This document shows, in pieces, positions 9,115 through 18,877 of a stretch of DNA of 64,000 bases. This stretch comes from Burkholderiaceae bacterium. Lineage in GTDB: Bacteria; Pseudomonadota; Gammaproteobacteria; Burkholderiales; Burkholderiaceae_B. The DNA is taken from contig SCSG01000004.1 of NCBI GenBank assembly GCA_004322135.1, forward strand, positions 203,599 through 267,598, given 5' to 3'. The stretch's first letter is position 1. Each line of letters begins with the position of its first letter. The notes under the pieces were generated by a model. The model searched no databases and was not told where the DNA came from. It saw only the letters and a list, made by a program, of their open reading frames with translations. The position numbers were made by a program, and so were the translations under genes.

Positions 9115-10614
9115 CTATTTGAACGCCGTTTCGATAAAGCTGCGCAGCTTGCGCGAATGCAAGCGTTCAGGCGGCATGTCGCGCAGGCGCTCCAGCGCAC
9201 GGATGCCAATGTGCAGGTGCTGCCCTACCTGACGACGATAGAAATCGCTGGCCATGCCCGGCAGTTTCAACTCTCCGTGCAGCGGCTTGTCGGAAACGCA
9301 CAGCAATGTGCCGTAAGGCACGCGAAAGCGAAAGCCGTTTGCCGCGATGGTTGCGGACTCCATGTCCAGCGCAATGGCGCGCGATTGCGACAGGCGCTGG
9401 ATTGGCTCGCGATGATCGCGCAGCTCCCAATTACGATTGTCGATGGTCGCCACCGTCCCGGTGCGCATGATGCGCTTGAGTTCCCAGCCCGAAAGCCCCG
9501 CGACTTCCGCAACCGCTTCCTCCAGGGCAACCTGGATCTCGGCTAGGGGCGGCACGGGCACCCACAACGGCAAATCATCGTCCAGAACGTGATCCTGACG
9601 CACATAGCCATGCGCCAGAACGTAGTCGCCCAGTCGCTGGGTGGTGCGCAGGCCGGCGCAATGCCCCAGCATGAGCCATGCATTGGGGCGCAGAACGGCC
9701 ACATGATCGGTAATCGTCTTGGCATTGGAAGGCCCGATGCCTATGTTGATCAGGGTGATGCCGCTATGATTTTCCCGCACGAGGTGATACGAGGGCATTT
9801 GCGGCATGTGTGCAAGGGGTGGGCCGCCCGGAAGGCTTGCAGTGCCGGAAAGGGTAATCGCATCTCCGGGTTCAACCAGCGCCGTGTAGCCACCTTCCTT
9901 CCTGGCCAGGGTTTCACGCGCCCACTGACAGAACTCGTCGATGTAGAACTGGTAGTTGGTAAACAGCACAAAGTTCTGGAAGTACTTTGGCTCAGTCGCC
10001 GTGTAATGCTGCAGGCGATGCAGCGAATAATCGACCCTGGGAGCCGTGAAAGGAGCCAAAGGCTGCGGTTCGCCACCACGCCCGCGCCAGGTACCGTTCA
10101 CGATGGCATCGTCGGTCACCACCAGGTCCGGCACATCGAAGTGATCACGCAGCGAGTCGCCCAGAACGTCCGAATATCGCCCCTCAACATACTCGCCATT
10201 GGTGAACGAGAAATGCAGTGGAATGGGCACGTCCGATTCGCCGATCTCCACCGGCACGCCGTGATTTCGAATCAGCAAGCCAATCTGCTCTCGCAGATAG
10301 CTGCCAAACAGCTCGGGCTGAGTGATGGTGGTCATGTACGTGCCCGGTTCGACCACATGGCCATATGACAAGCGGCTGTCCACCTCCTGGTAGGTATTCA
10401 CCCGGATGCGAATAGCCGGATAATAGGCTCGGGCGCGCTGACCCGGCTTGAACTTTCCTGCCGCATAATCGGCAAACGCAGAGCGGATGAACGCCGTATT
10501 CCGGGCATAAATCTCAACCAGACGCTCGACAGCCTTGGCGGCGTCGCGATACCCGGTAAACGGCACGAACTGAGGCAGGACAGTCGGGCCGGCATAGCTG
10601 GAAGGTTCACGCAT
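9115..10614 (-). CDS. amn: AMP nucleosidase
   Basis: 499 residues that hydrolyse AMP to adenine and ribose 5-phosphate, a purine salvage/adenylate control enzyme of the cytoplasm. An N-terminal AMP nucleosidase domain (about 15-190) is followed by a nucleoside-phosphorylase-type C-terminal domain with NIGIGPSNAKTITDH and the conserved DMESATIAANGFRFRVPYGTLLCVSDKP. Length is close to the E. coli enzyme (484). The ATG at 10614 is chosen because GGTGGAG lies at good spacing; a GTG five codons upstream would bury that site. It stands alone; the gene before it in transcription order is phhB. Confidence 0.92.
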   Translation of the reverse strand: MREPSSYAGPTVLPQFVPFTGYRDAAKAVERLVEIYARNTAFIRSAFADYAAGKFKPGQRARAYYPAIRIRVNTYQEVDSRLSYGHVVEPGTYMTTITQPELFGSYLREQIGLLIRNHGVPVEIGESDVPIPLHFSFTNGEYVEGRYSDVLGDSLRDHFDVPDLVVTDDAIVNGTWRGRGGEPQPLAPFTAPRVDYSLHRLQHYTATEPKYFQNFVLFTNYQFYIDEFCQWARETLARKEGGYTALVEPGDAITLSGTASLPGGPPLAHMPQMPSYHLVRENHSGITLINIGIGPSNAKTITDHVAVLRPNAWLMLGHCAGLRTTQRLGDYVLAHGYVRQDHVLDDDLPLWVPVPPLAEIQVALEEAVAEVAGLSGWELKRIMRTGTVATIDNRNWELRDHREPIQRLSQSRAIALDMESATIAANGFRFRVPYGTLLCVSDKPLHGELKLPGMASDFYRRQVGQHLHIGIRALERLRDMPPERLHSRKLRSFIETAFK

Positions 10615-10685
10615 TGGCGACTCCACCACGCAATAGTATTGGCACAGTATATAAGCGACGCACAGGAATCAGCGTACAGCCGAAC

Positions 10686-10973
10686 CTACACCAGTTCGTC
10701 CATGAACAAGGCCAGCGCCACGTCACGTTCGGTCACACCCTGCGCGTCATGGGTGGTCAACGTCACGCTCACACGGTTGTACACATTGGTCCACTCGGGA
10801 TGATGATCAAGCTTTTCGGCCTGCAATGCCACACGAGCCATAAACCCGAACGCCTCGCTGAAATTCTTGAATACGTAGGTCTTGTGAATGGCGTCGCGCG
10901 CGTCAACCGCCGACCATCCTTCCAGAAGCAGCAGCGCGGAAGGCGCGCCGACAAGTTTGGGCTGAGCTTTCAT
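10686..10973 (-). CDS. phhB: pterin-4a-carbinolamine dehydratase
   Basis: 95 residues with the family signature HHPEW (57-61) followed by [17 protein letters not shown] with the second histidine-aspartate pair at 75-76. The enzyme dehydrates 4a-hydroxytetrahydropterin after aromatic amino acid hydroxylation, keeping phenylalanine hydroxylase supplied with cofactor. phhA is not in the window. The link to tyrosine breakdown (HPPD at 55.7 kb, HmgA at 2.5 kb) is consistent but physically distant. Confidence 0.92.
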   Translation of the reverse strand: MKAQPKLVGAPSALLLLEGWSAVDARDAIHKTYVFKNFSEAFGFMARVALQAEKLDHHPEWTNVYNRVSVTLTTHDAQGVTERDVALALFMDELV

Positions 10974-11122
10974 GATGCCTGGGCTCCTTTATGGCCGGCA
11001 ACCCGCGTCATGGCCGTGGGCCCACCAACGATAATGAACTTTAAGTAGCAAGTCCTTGAACTTGGCTGATATTGAGTACTTTCGCTCCACAGTCCATACT
11101 CAGACCTAATAGTAATAGGTAA

Positions 11123-11141
11123 CTGTTACGCCGCTGTTACG
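11123..11141. promoter_or_regulatory. Direct repeat upstream of malate synthase G
   Basis: CTGTTACG occurs at 11123-11130 and again at 11134-11141, 11 bases apart, about one helical turn. It ends 38 bases before the glcB start, in a region that must hold its promoter. It may be a regulator site; nothing more can be said. Confidence 0.25.
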
Positions 11142-11179
11142 TAAGGCTTCATTATTTTCTCTTTACACAAGGATTTCAC

Positions 11180-13342
11180 ATGTCACCAATAACCCAGCAA
11201 CACGGGCTGCAAATTGCCACCGTCCTGCACGACTTCATCCAGCGCGAAGCCCTGCCCGAAGCCGGGGTTGCAGTCGATGCGTTCTGGGTCGGCTTCGCCA
11301 GGCTTGTCAACGACCTGGCTCCCAAAAACCGCAGCCTGCTGGCCGAGCGCGACCGCCTGCAGGCCGAGATAGATGCCTGGCACCGCCAGCATCCCGGCGA
11401 ATTCAAAAACGCCCAGGCCTATCAGGGCTTCCTGAAAAAAATCGGCTATTTGCAAGAAACTCCGGAAAACGTTGCCATTAATACAACGAACATCGACGAA
11501 GAGTTCTCCACCCAGGCCGGACCGCAGCTGGTAGTGCCCATAACCAACGCGCGCTATGCGCTGAACGCTGCCAATGCGCGCTGGGGCAGCCTGTACGACG
11601 CCCTGTACGGTACCGATGCCATTCCCGAGAGTGACGGCGCCACGCGCGCGGGCGGCTATAACCCGGTACGCGGCACCAAGGTCATCGCATTCGCCCGCCG
11701 CTTCCTCGATCGAAACATCCCACTGGCCACCGGCTCACACGCCGATGCGGCCCGCTACACCGTCGCCAATGGCAAACTCAGCGTCGAAATGCACGACCAT
11801 TCGACGACGCAGCTGGCAGAGCCCGACCTCTTCCTTGGCTACCGCGGCAAGCCCGACGCCCCCGAAGCCCTGGTGCTCAGGCACAACGGCCTGCACTTCG
11901 AAGTCCAGATCGACAGAAACCACCCCATCGGGCAACAGGATGGCGCAGGCATCAAGGATGTTCTCATGGAAGCCGCAGTCACCACCATCATGGACTGCGA
12001 AGACTCCATCTCTGCGGTCGATGCCCAGGACAAAGTGCTGGCTTACCGCAACTGGCTCGGCCTGATGAAAGGCACGCTGGTTGAAGAAGTCACCAAGGGG
12101 GGTAAAACCTTTACACGCAAGCTCAACCCCGACCGCCATTACACCGACCTGCAAGGCAAAGACCATACCCTGCCAGCGCGCTCACTCATGCTCAACCGCA
12201 ACGTGGGCCACCATATGACCACTCCGGCCATACTCGACGAAAGCGACCGCGAGATCCCTGAAGGCATCCTCGACGCCGTCGTCTCGTCGCTTATCGCCAT
12301 GATTGACCTGAAGCGTCGCAGCAACTCGCGCGCCGGTTCCATCTACATCGTCAAACCCAAAATGCACGGCCCGGCCGAGGTCGCCTTCACCAGCGAACTG
12401 TTCTCGCGCACCGAAGCCTTGCTGGGTCTGGCCCCCAACACCATCAAGATGGGCATCATGGACGAAGAACGGCGCACCAGCGCCAACCTCAAGGCCTGCA
12501 TCGCCCAAGCCTCCACGCGCCTCGCCTTCATCAACACCGGGTTTCTGGATCGCACCGGCGACGAAATCCATACCTCCATGGAAGCAGGCCCCATGGTGCG
12601 CAAGGGCGACATGAAACGCAGCGTCTGGATCGACGCCTACGAACGCAACAATGTGCAGGTAGGCCTGCAGTGCGGTCTGCGCAGCCGTGCCCAGATTGGC
12701 AAGGGGATGTGGGCCATGCCCGACCTCATGGCTGACATGCTGGCGCAGAAGATCGGTCAGCTCAAGGCGGGCGGCAACACGGCGTGGGTGCCGTCTCCCA
12801 CCGCCGCAACGCTGCACGCGTTGCACTACCATCAGGTCGACGTGCAACAGGTCCAGCAAAGCATGGAAGGCAAATTCGAGCCGTTGCTCGAAAAAATTCT
12901 TACGCTGCCGATTGCTGTCAGTCCCAAGTGGTCGGCCCAGGATATCCAGCAGGAACTCGACAACAACTCGCAAGGTATCCTGGGGTACATGGTCCGCTGG
13001 ATCGACCAGGGCATAGGCTGCTCCAAGGTCCCTGACATCCACGACATCGGTCTCATGGAAGACCGCGCCACGCTGCGCATTTCCAGCCAGCATATGGCCA
13101 ACTGGCTGCGCCATGGCGTCACGACCAAAGAGCAAATCCTTGAAACCATGAAACGTATGGCGGCCGTGGTGGACAAGCAGAACCAGGACGACCCGGCCTA
13201 TCGGCCCATGGCGCCCAACTTCGATGACTCTATCGCGTTCAAGGCCGCTTGCGACCTGGTGTTCACCGGCCTTGCGCAGCCCAGCGGCTATACCGAACCC
13301 GTGCTGCACCGTGCGCGTCAGAAGGTCAAGGCGCGCGGCTGA
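11180..13342 (+). CDS. glcB: malate synthase G
   Basis: 720 residues, the length of the monomeric G isoform, which condenses glyoxylate with acetyl-CoA to malate. Visible are the long N-terminal part with the family's [35 protein letters not shown] region, the acidic active-site strand [14 protein letters not shown], the [18 protein letters not shown] region and the C-terminal [39 protein letters not shown] precedes the ATG. It stands alone on the plus strand, and no glycolate oxidase genes are adjacent. The role is growth on two-carbon units, including glyoxylate. Confidence 0.96.
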   Translation: MSPITQQHGLQIATVLHDFIQREALPEAGVAVDAFWVGFARLVNDLAPKNRSLLAERDRLQAEIDAWHRQHPGEFKNAQAYQGFLKKIGYLQETPENVAINTTNIDEEFSTQAGPQLVVPITNARYALNAANARWGSLYDALYGTDAIPESDGATRAGGYNPVRGTKVIAFARRFLDRNIPLATGSHADAARYTVANGKLSVEMHDHSTTQLAEPDLFLGYRGKPDAPEALVLRHNGLHFEVQIDRNHPIGQQDGAGIKDVLMEAAVTTIMDCEDSISAVDAQDKVLAYRNWLGLMKGTLVEEVTKGGKTFTRKLNPDRHYTDLQGKDHTLPARSLMLNRNVGHHMTTPAILDESDREIPEGILDAVVSSLIAMIDLKRRSNSRAGSIYIVKPKMHGPAEVAFTSELFSRTEALLGLAPNTIKMGIMDEERRTSANLKACIAQASTRLAFINTGFLDRTGDEIHTSMEAGPMVRKGDMKRSVWIDAYERNNVQVGLQCGLRSRAQIGKGMWAMPDLMADMLAQKIGQLKAGGNTAWVPSPTAATLHALHYHQVDVQQVQQSMEGKFEPLLEKILTLPIAVSPKWSAQDIQQELDNNSQGILGYMVRWIDQGIGCSKVPDIHDIGLMEDRATLRISSQHMANWLRHGVTTKEQILETMKRMAAVVDKQNQDDPAYRPMAPNFDDSIAFKAACDLVFTGLAQPSGYTEPVLHRARQKVKARG

Positions 13343-13482
13343 TGCCCTGGCAAAAACTGATGCCGCGTCATGCGCCTTCCCTACGCTGACGCCGCATCAT
13401 CCCCGCTGGCCAAGTGGCGGTTGCGGTCATTGCAAGCGCCCTGGTGTTCTGGCCGGTTAATCCGAATCAGCCAAACAGAACG

Positions 13483-14106
13483 CTAGCCCGGGCCGCCCGA
13501 AAAACGGGGCAGGTTCCATTGATAACGCAGCGACAAGTAGCGCAGCGCAAAGCACGCGACAATGCCTGCCCACGGCACCCACTGTTGTGGCCAGCCAAAA
13601 CGCTCTCCGGCAACCTGGATGACGGCGGCAACCAGCGCCGCAGACGCATAGATTTCCTTGCGCAGTATCAATGGCGTGCGGTTAAGCAGGACATCGCGCA
13701 TCACGCCGCCACCTACCGCGGCGGTAATGCCCAATATGACCGCCAGCTCGACATTGTGTCCGTACGCCAGAGCTTTGTGGACACCATACACTGCAAAAAA
13801 CCCAAGGCCCAGCGCGTCGAAAAGCTGCACCGGACTGTGCATGCGCTGCACCAACGGGTAGGCCACTATGGTCAGCACCGACGCGAAGCCCGCAACCACC
13901 AGGTATCGCCAGTTCGACAACCCGGCCGGCGGTATGGCGCCGATAGCGAAATCGCGCAGCACCCCTCCGCCGCAGGCCACGATGTACGCAATGGAAAGAA
14001 TGCCGAACAGGTCAAGCCTTTTCTGCCGGGCCGCAATGGCGCCACTAAGCGCGAACGCAAACGTACCCAGCATGTCGAGTACGGTGAAGCGCATCAAGTC
14101 ATCCAT
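13483..14106 (-). CDS. TRIC-family inner-membrane protein (UPF0126/YicG type)
   Basis: 207 residues with about seven hydrophobic segments and an internal duplication: each half contains a GGGVxRD motif (GGGVLRD and GGGVMRD), the hallmark of the prokaryotic trimeric intracellular cation channel family. The family is thought to conduct potassium, or in some relatives to help glycine uptake. The ATG at 14106 follows AAGGGCG and avoids overlap with the upstream stop at 14115. It follows the M20 hydrolase gene on the same strand by 8 bases, so the two may be co-transcribed. Confidence 0.85.
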   Translation of the reverse strand: MDDLMRFTVLDMLGTFAFALSGAIAARQKRLDLFGILSIAYIVACGGGVLRDFAIGAIPPAGLSNWRYLVVAGFASVLTIVAYPLVQRMHSPVQLFDALGLGFFAVYGVHKALAYGHNVELAVILGITAAVGGGVMRDVLLNRTPLILRKEIYASAALVAAVIQVAGERFGWPQQWVPWAGIVACFALRYLSLRYQWNLPRFSGGPG

Positions 14107-14114
14107 ACGCGCCC

Positions 14115-15374
14115 TTAACTCTTGCACAGCCACGCTGACGCGGCGGTAAGCATGGATTGCAGCCCAATTTTCAAAGTCGGATCGAGCACGGGCGCGAACT
14201 TGGGTGAGTGATTGCTGGGAATGGCGTTGACCTTGCCCTGCTCGACCGCATCATCAAAAGTCTTGGCATCGGTGCCGCCAACAAACCAGAATACATAGGG
14301 TACTTTCCAGGTACGCCCGAAAATGCTGAAGTCCTCGCTGGCCGCGGCCGGCTTGGTTTCATACGCGCTGTCACCGAACTGGGCCTTGAACGCTTTGGCA
14401 ACCTGTTCAGTGGCCTCGACATCATTGCGTGTAAGCGGGTAACTGCTTAACGGCGTGAACTCGGGCTCGCGAGGCGCATCCGACGCCGCGCATTCGGCGC
14501 AGCAGATGCGCCTGATTGCACCAAGCACATGCTTGCGCACGTTTTCGTCGTAGGTCCGGACGTTGAGTTTAAGCGTCGCCTCGTCGGGAATAATATTTTC
14601 CTTGGTCCCGGCCTGTAGTGCGCCAATAGTCAGCACTGCACTGTCGGCCGGCGCAATTTCGCGCGAAACAATGGTTTGCAACCGCATCGTTGTGGAGGCC
14701 GCCATGATGACTGGGTCGATAGCCGTCTGGGGCTGTGAACCATGGGAACCGCGCCCGAAAAGCCGAACTTTCAGGCTGTCGCCCGCCGACAATATGGTTC
14801 CACTGCGATACCCCACCGTGCCGGCCCGCCCCACCATCACATGCTGGCCCAGGATGATGTCCGGCTTTGAAAAGCGCTCCATCATTCCGTCGTCCATCAT
14901 GCTTTGCGCGCCGCGGCCGACCTCTTCTCCGGGCTGGAACACCACCATGACCGTGCCCGACCACCGGTCACGATTCAACGCCAGGATCTGCGCTGCGCCA
15001 AGCAGCCAGGTTACGTGAAGATCGTGGCCACAGCTATGCGCGACACCTGTTTCAACCCCATCGTCGTCCTTGGCCACCACGGTGCTGGCATAGGGCAGCC
15101 CCGTCGCCTCGGCCATGGGCAGCGCGTCCATATCGGCACGCAGCATGACCGTGGGACCCTGGCCATTTTTCAAAACCCCGACGACACCGGTTACTCCAAC
15201 GTTACGCGTCACCGTATAGGCGCCAAGATGTTCCAGAAAGTCGGCAACAATCCCGGCCGTGCGTACTTCGTGCATGGACAGCTCGGGGTTCCGGTGCAAG
15301 TCTTTATAGATACCTTCGAGCGCGGGAAGCATGTCTGCGGCGGATGCCTCAAGTGCCTGCGTCAGTGAGCCCAT
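14115..15374 (-). CDS. M20 family metal-dependent amidohydrolase (hippurate hydrolase type)
   Basis: 419 residues. Conserved metal-site features are LRADMDALPM, the SCGHDLHV histidine-aspartate, the FQPGEEVGRGAQSM glutamate pair and a late H in ILGQHV. These mark the M20D group, which hydrolyses N-acyl amino acids such as hippurate or indole-3-acetyl conjugates. The ATG at 15374 follows CTGGAGGT at 7 bases; upstream in-frame starts lack such a site. An MHS-type transporter and a second M20 enzyme lie just upstream, suggesting uptake and cleavage of an acyl-amino acid. The substrate is not certain. Confidence 0.87.
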   Translation of the reverse strand: MGSLTQALEASAADMLPALEGIYKDLHRNPELSMHEVRTAGIVADFLEHLGAYTVTRNVGVTGVVGVLKNGQGPTVMLRADMDALPMAEATGLPYASTVVAKDDDGVETGVAHSCGHDLHVTWLLGAAQILALNRDRWSGTVMVVFQPGEEVGRGAQSMMDDGMMERFSKPDIILGQHVMVGRAGTVGYRSGTILSAGDSLKVRLFGRGSHGSQPQTAIDPVIMAASTTMRLQTIVSREIAPADSAVLTIGALQAGTKENIIPDEATLKLNVRTYDENVRKHVLGAIRRICCAECAASDAPREPEFTPLSSYPLTRNDVEATEQVAKAFKAQFGDSAYETKPAAASEDFSIFGRTWKVPYVFWFVGGTDAKTFDDAVEQGKVNAIPSNHSPKFAPVLDPTLKIGLQSMLTAASAWLCKS

Positions 15375-15587
15375 TTTTTTTACCTCCAGGATCGACATCC
15401 TCCGCGGACGGCACGGGGGAAACCATACGCAACTGCGTGCCCAAAGCAAATCAAGCGTCGGCCTGCTGCCATAACGACTGGGTCACGCAACAACCGCCTT
15501 GCCATCCCGATCGGCGTCACCGCGCCGCGCGGCCCTGGCATTCAATATCATATACCTTTAGTGTCCGTGATCGCGGCCGGCAATTCA

Positions 15588-15617
15588 GGCGGCACCCTCA
15601 AAAAACAGGGTGCCGCC
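15588..15617. terminator. Strong GC-rich hairpin downstream of the MHS transporter
   Basis: GGCGGCACCCT (15588-15598) pairs perfectly with AGGGTGCCGCC (15607-15617) around the loop CAAAAAAC. It lies 19 bases beyond the transporter stop on the minus strand and before the M20 gene. It lacks a following U-run, so it may attenuate or protect the mRNA end rather than terminate fully. Confidence 0.5.
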
Positions 15618-15635
15618 CCAAGGCAGGAACTGACG

Positions 15636-16955
15636 TCAGGCGGCCTGAACTTGCGGGCTGTGGCGCAGGGAAGCCGCTACTGGCAGCAACAAGACACCTG
15701 CAATACCAATCAGTACGCTGATGGATACGTAGTAAATGGGTGCCATGTCACTCCCGGTTGTCTTAACCAGCCACGTATTGAAAAACGGCGCCAGACCACC
15801 GAACAGGAGCACTGCAATATTGTAGGTAATGGCCGCTCCAGTGGAACGAACCCCGACCGGAAAGATTTCCGTGAAAACCACCGGCGTCGGCCCCCAGAAA
15901 AAACTCATGAAGAACGATACGCCCACCTGTGCCATCAACAGCGAAGCGAATGACGGGGCCGTCACAAAGTGCCGGAACAGGAAGAAGCCGCATATGCCGT
16001 AAGCGATGATGCCCGGCAGAAGCACCGCCTTGCGGCCATACTTATCGGACAAGTGACCTGCCAATGGGCAAAACACCAATAGCACGGCCGTGCCGATGAA
16101 TGTAGTCAGATTGACATCGGCAGCCGCCATGCCCAACTGCCTCTTCGCGAAAATCGGCATAAAAAATATAAACACATAGGCCGACACGGTGCCCACGACT
16201 CCAATGCATAGTGTGGACAGCATCTCACGCGGATAATCCTTGAACAGGCTCACAAAGGAAGCTCTGGCGGACTTTCTGCCAGTCTGCACGGTCTCACTCA
16301 GATACGCCAGGAATTCGGGCGACTCGTCAACACGCGAACGGATCAACCAGCCCACAGGGCCAATCAGAATCCCCAGCAAAAACGGCACACGCCAGCCCCA
16401 GGACTCCAGCTGCGCAGTCGTCAGATGGGCAGTCAGCAAATAAGCGGCCAAGGCACCGCAGGAAAACGCCAGGGCCTGCGAGCACATTTGGAAACTGCCA
16501 TAAAACCCACGCCGATTCTTCGGAGCGAATTCAACGAGCAGGGTCGTTGCGCCGCTGAACTCACCACCCGTGGAAAAGCCCTGTATCAACCGCGCCAGCA
16601 CCATCAGAAGAGGTGCCATGATTCCAATTGATGCGTAGGTGGGCAGCAAACCCATCATGCCGGTGCCGACGGCCATCAGCAGGATGGTCACCGATAAGGC
16701 CTTTTTCCGGCCGACGCGATCGCAATACAGCCCCAACACCAGGCCACCCAGCGGCCGCACCGCGAAACCTACACCAAACGTCGCCAATGCAAGCAATAGC
16801 GACGAATACTCGCTATGCCCGGGGAAAAATAATTTGGAAATTACGACTGCAAACAATCCGTAAATTGCAAAGTCGAACCACTCGAGCGCATTGCCTATTA
16901 CCGACGCCGCAATAGCCCGTCTCACCATTCGCGGCGAGGGTTTGATCACGTCCAT
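15636..16955 (-). CDS. MFS transporter, metabolite:H+ symporter (MHS/ProP-like) family
   Basis: 439 residues with 12 predicted membrane segments. Family features are the N-terminal NALEWFDFAIYGLFAVVISKLFFP, the DRVGRKKAL loop after helix 2, and RLIQGFSTGGEFSGATTLL in helix 4. Members import organic acids, betaine or aromatic acids with protons. The start follows AAGGAGA. It lies between two M20 amidohydrolase genes on the same strand and probably imports their substrate (inference). Confidence 0.88.
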   Translation of the reverse strand: MDVIKPSPRMVRRAIAASVIGNALEWFDFAIYGLFAVVISKLFFPGHSEYSSLLLALATFGVGFAVRPLGGLVLGLYCDRVGRKKALSVTILLMAVGTGMMGLLPTYASIGIMAPLLMVLARLIQGFSTGGEFSGATTLLVEFAPKNRRGFYGSFQMCSQALAFSCGALAAYLLTAHLTTAQLESWGWRVPFLLGILIGPVGWLIRSRVDESPEFLAYLSETVQTGRKSARASFVSLFKDYPREMLSTLCIGVVGTVSAYVFIFFMPIFAKRQLGMAAADVNLTTFIGTAVLLVFCPLAGHLSDKYGRKAVLLPGIIAYGICGFFLFRHFVTAPSFASLLMAQVGVSFFMSFFWGPTPVVFTEIFPVGVRSTGAAITYNIAVLLFGGLAPFFNTWLVKTTGSDMAPIYYVSISVLIGIAGVLLLPVAASLRHSPQVQAA

Positions 16956-17023
16956 GCCTGTCTCCTTTTACTTCGTCTGATGTGCTGTTCGGTCAGTTTG
17001 TGCACTCAAAAGCCAAAACTGCA

Positions 17024-18181
17024 CTAGCTGAGTCTCTGCTGAACTATTTCAATAAACACGTTGGCCCCGACGGGCAAGCTGGCGTCATCGAAATCGAATT
17101 CGGGATGATGGCAAGTCAGCCCATCGTGCCCCAGATAAAAATAGGAGCCTGGGCGCTGTTCCAGCATGAAGGCGAAATCTTCGGAAGCCATCAACGGGTC
17201 GGCATTGACAACGACGTTGTCCGACCCCAACACATGCTCGGCTGCATCCCGCACGACCTGCGTCTGCACTTCGCTATTGACCGTCGGTGGCGAGGACTGC
17301 AAGTGCTCGAATGTCACCTCGCAGCCGTAGGCCTGGGCAGCGCCATCGCACACCTCCTGCAGGCGCGTGCGTATCAATGCCTGCGTCTCCCTGGACATGG
17401 TGCGTACCGTGCCTTCAAGTTCTGCCGTCTCGGGAATGACGTTGATGGCTGTGCCGGCATGGAACTGGCAGACGCTGAGCACGGCCGCATCGAACGGGTT
17501 GACATTGCGGCTGACGACACTCTGCAGCGACTGCACGATGGACGACCCGACAACTATTGGATCAATGGACTTATGAGGAAATGCCGCATGACTTCCCACA
17601 CCCTTGATGCGTATCCGGAAATGATCGCAGGCGGACAGGATTGCGCCGACGCGCACTCCGACTTTACCCGCCGGCACACAATTATTATTGTGCAATGCAT
17701 AGATTTCATCACACGGAAATTGTTCGAATAGCCCGTGCCGGATCAGTTCCGAGCCGCCCCGCAAGGTTTCTTCCGCAGGCTGAAAAATAAAATGTATCGT
17801 CCCTTTGAAATCTTTGTGAGTAGAAAGGTATTTGGCCACACCCAGCAAAATGGCGGTATGGCCGTCATGGCCACACCCATGAAATACTTTTTCACGCACG
17901 GAACGGTACGCGGCCTGGGTGTTTTCCTGCATCGGCAGCGCGTCCATGTCGGCCCGCAGCCCGATCGCCATGCCCGCCCCCTGATCGCCACGCAACGTTC
18001 CAATTACGCCCGTCGTGCCGCCAAAGGCCGTCACCACTGCAAGTCCCCACGACTCAAGCAGCGTCGCAACCTTCTCGGCGGTCCGGTGCTCTTTGAAACC
18101 CAACTCGGGGTACCTGTGAATGTCGTGCCGCCAGTCCCGCATTTCGACGGAAAGTGCAGACATTTCCAGTTCTGGAACCAT
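17024..18181 (-). CDS. M20 family amidohydrolase (hippurate hydrolase type)
   Basis: 385 residues with the M20D metal-site pattern: LRADMDALPM, GCGHDGHTAILLG, FQPAEETLRGG and ALHNNN. The last lacks the usual His pair seen as HNxP but keeps one His. It is a second enzyme of the same class as 14115-15374, clearly diverged from it. AGGGGGT precedes the ATG. It is the first gene of a probable minus-strand unit with the MHS transporter and is divergent from a MarR regulator. The likely role is hydrolysis of N-acyl amino acids in the cytoplasm. Confidence 0.87.
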   Translation of the reverse strand: MVPELEMSALSVEMRDWRHDIHRYPELGFKEHRTAEKVATLLESWGLAVVTAFGGTTGVIGTLRGDQGAGMAIGLRADMDALPMQENTQAAYRSVREKVFHGCGHDGHTAILLGVAKYLSTHKDFKGTIHFIFQPAEETLRGGSELIRHGLFEQFPCDEIYALHNNNCVPAGKVGVRVGAILSACDHFRIRIKGVGSHAAFPHKSIDPIVVGSSIVQSLQSVVSRNVNPFDAAVLSVCQFHAGTAINVIPETAELEGTVRTMSRETQALIRTRLQEVCDGAAQAYGCEVTFEHLQSSPPTVNSEVQTQVVRDAAEHVLGSDNVVVNADPLMASEDFAFMLEQRPGSYFYLGHDGLTCHHPEFDFDDASLPVGANVFIEIVQQRLS

Positions 18182-18262
18182 ATTTCAACCCCCTGATATC
18201 TACGACTTGTAGCCTCTGCTTCCAGTTACTGAGCAGCTTCAAAAATGTAGAATATATCAATG

Positions 18263-18277
18263 GTTGAAATTATCAAC
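18263..18277. promoter_or_regulatory. MarR-type operator candidate
   Basis: GTTGA-AATTA-TCAAC is a perfect inverted repeat in the AT-rich gap between the M20 gene and the MarR gene. The TTGA...TCAA pattern is typical of MarR-family operators. It lies 82 bases from the M20 start and 109 from the MarR start, so it could serve either direction. Confidence 0.55.
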
Positions 18278-18385
18278 TATTTATTCATGCTCGATTTCCC
18301 TAACCTCGAAATGCGGGAAACCCTTCCTGTGGGCCGTTAAGCTAGAATACAGGCACAAATAAAGAGGGAGATATACACACGGCAT

Positions 18386-18868
18386 ATGGCAAAAATACCC
18401 GTCCGTATCACGCCAGACAGTTCCAGGTTCACCGCCTACCTAACCTTCAAGCTTGACCTCGTCAAATCAGAAATGCTGCGGGGTGCCAACCTGGCTTACC
18501 GGCGCGAATTCGGGCTGGACGTTCGCTCGTTGCGAGTGTTACGAGCCATTTGCGACAACCCCGGTGTCACGTCCAGTGGACTGCGGGATTTAACGCTTAT
18601 TGAAAAAACCATCCTCTCCAAAGTACTGGCGGACCTGATTGCGCGCAAGCTGATCCGGCGCTCCATCCACCCCGCCGACGCGCGCCACCACCAGCTATGG
18701 GCGACTCCAAACGGAAAAAGCCTGCGCGAAGCAAGCGACGACCTGGGGCACTCGATGGAAGATAAAATGCTTTCCGTACTTTCGCGTACCGAGCAAAGCG
18801 ACCTGAACCGCCTGCTCGACAAGCTGGCCAGCCATTTCCTGGCGAACGCCAGTCAGAAAAATGAATGA
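18386..18868 (+). CDS. MarR-family transcriptional regulator
   Basis: 160 residues with a central winged helix-turn-helix (about 55-115: VTSSGLRDLTLIEKTILSKVLADLIARKLIRRSIHPADARHHQLWATPNG), including the D-x-R wing typical of MarR. It is divergent from the M20/MHS transporter genes and therefore the likely repressor of them. GGGAG is rather far (about 13 bases) from the ATG. It ends 9 bases from the convergent aminotransferase gene. Confidence 0.85.
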   Translation: MAKIPVRITPDSSRFTAYLTFKLDLVKSEMLRGANLAYRREFGLDVRSLRVLRAICDNPGVTSSGLRDLTLIEKTILSKVLADLIARKLIRRSIHPADARHHQLWATPNGKSLREASDDLGHSMEDKMLSVLSRTEQSDLNRLLDKLASHFLANASQKNE

Positions 18869-18877
18869 GCCGCAGGG

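Noticed and set aside
12182..13309. Long open frame (375 codons) on the minus strand
   Set aside because: It lies entirely inside the malate synthase G gene, whose protein is unmistakable; the antisense frame is open only because of codon bias in GC-rich DNA.
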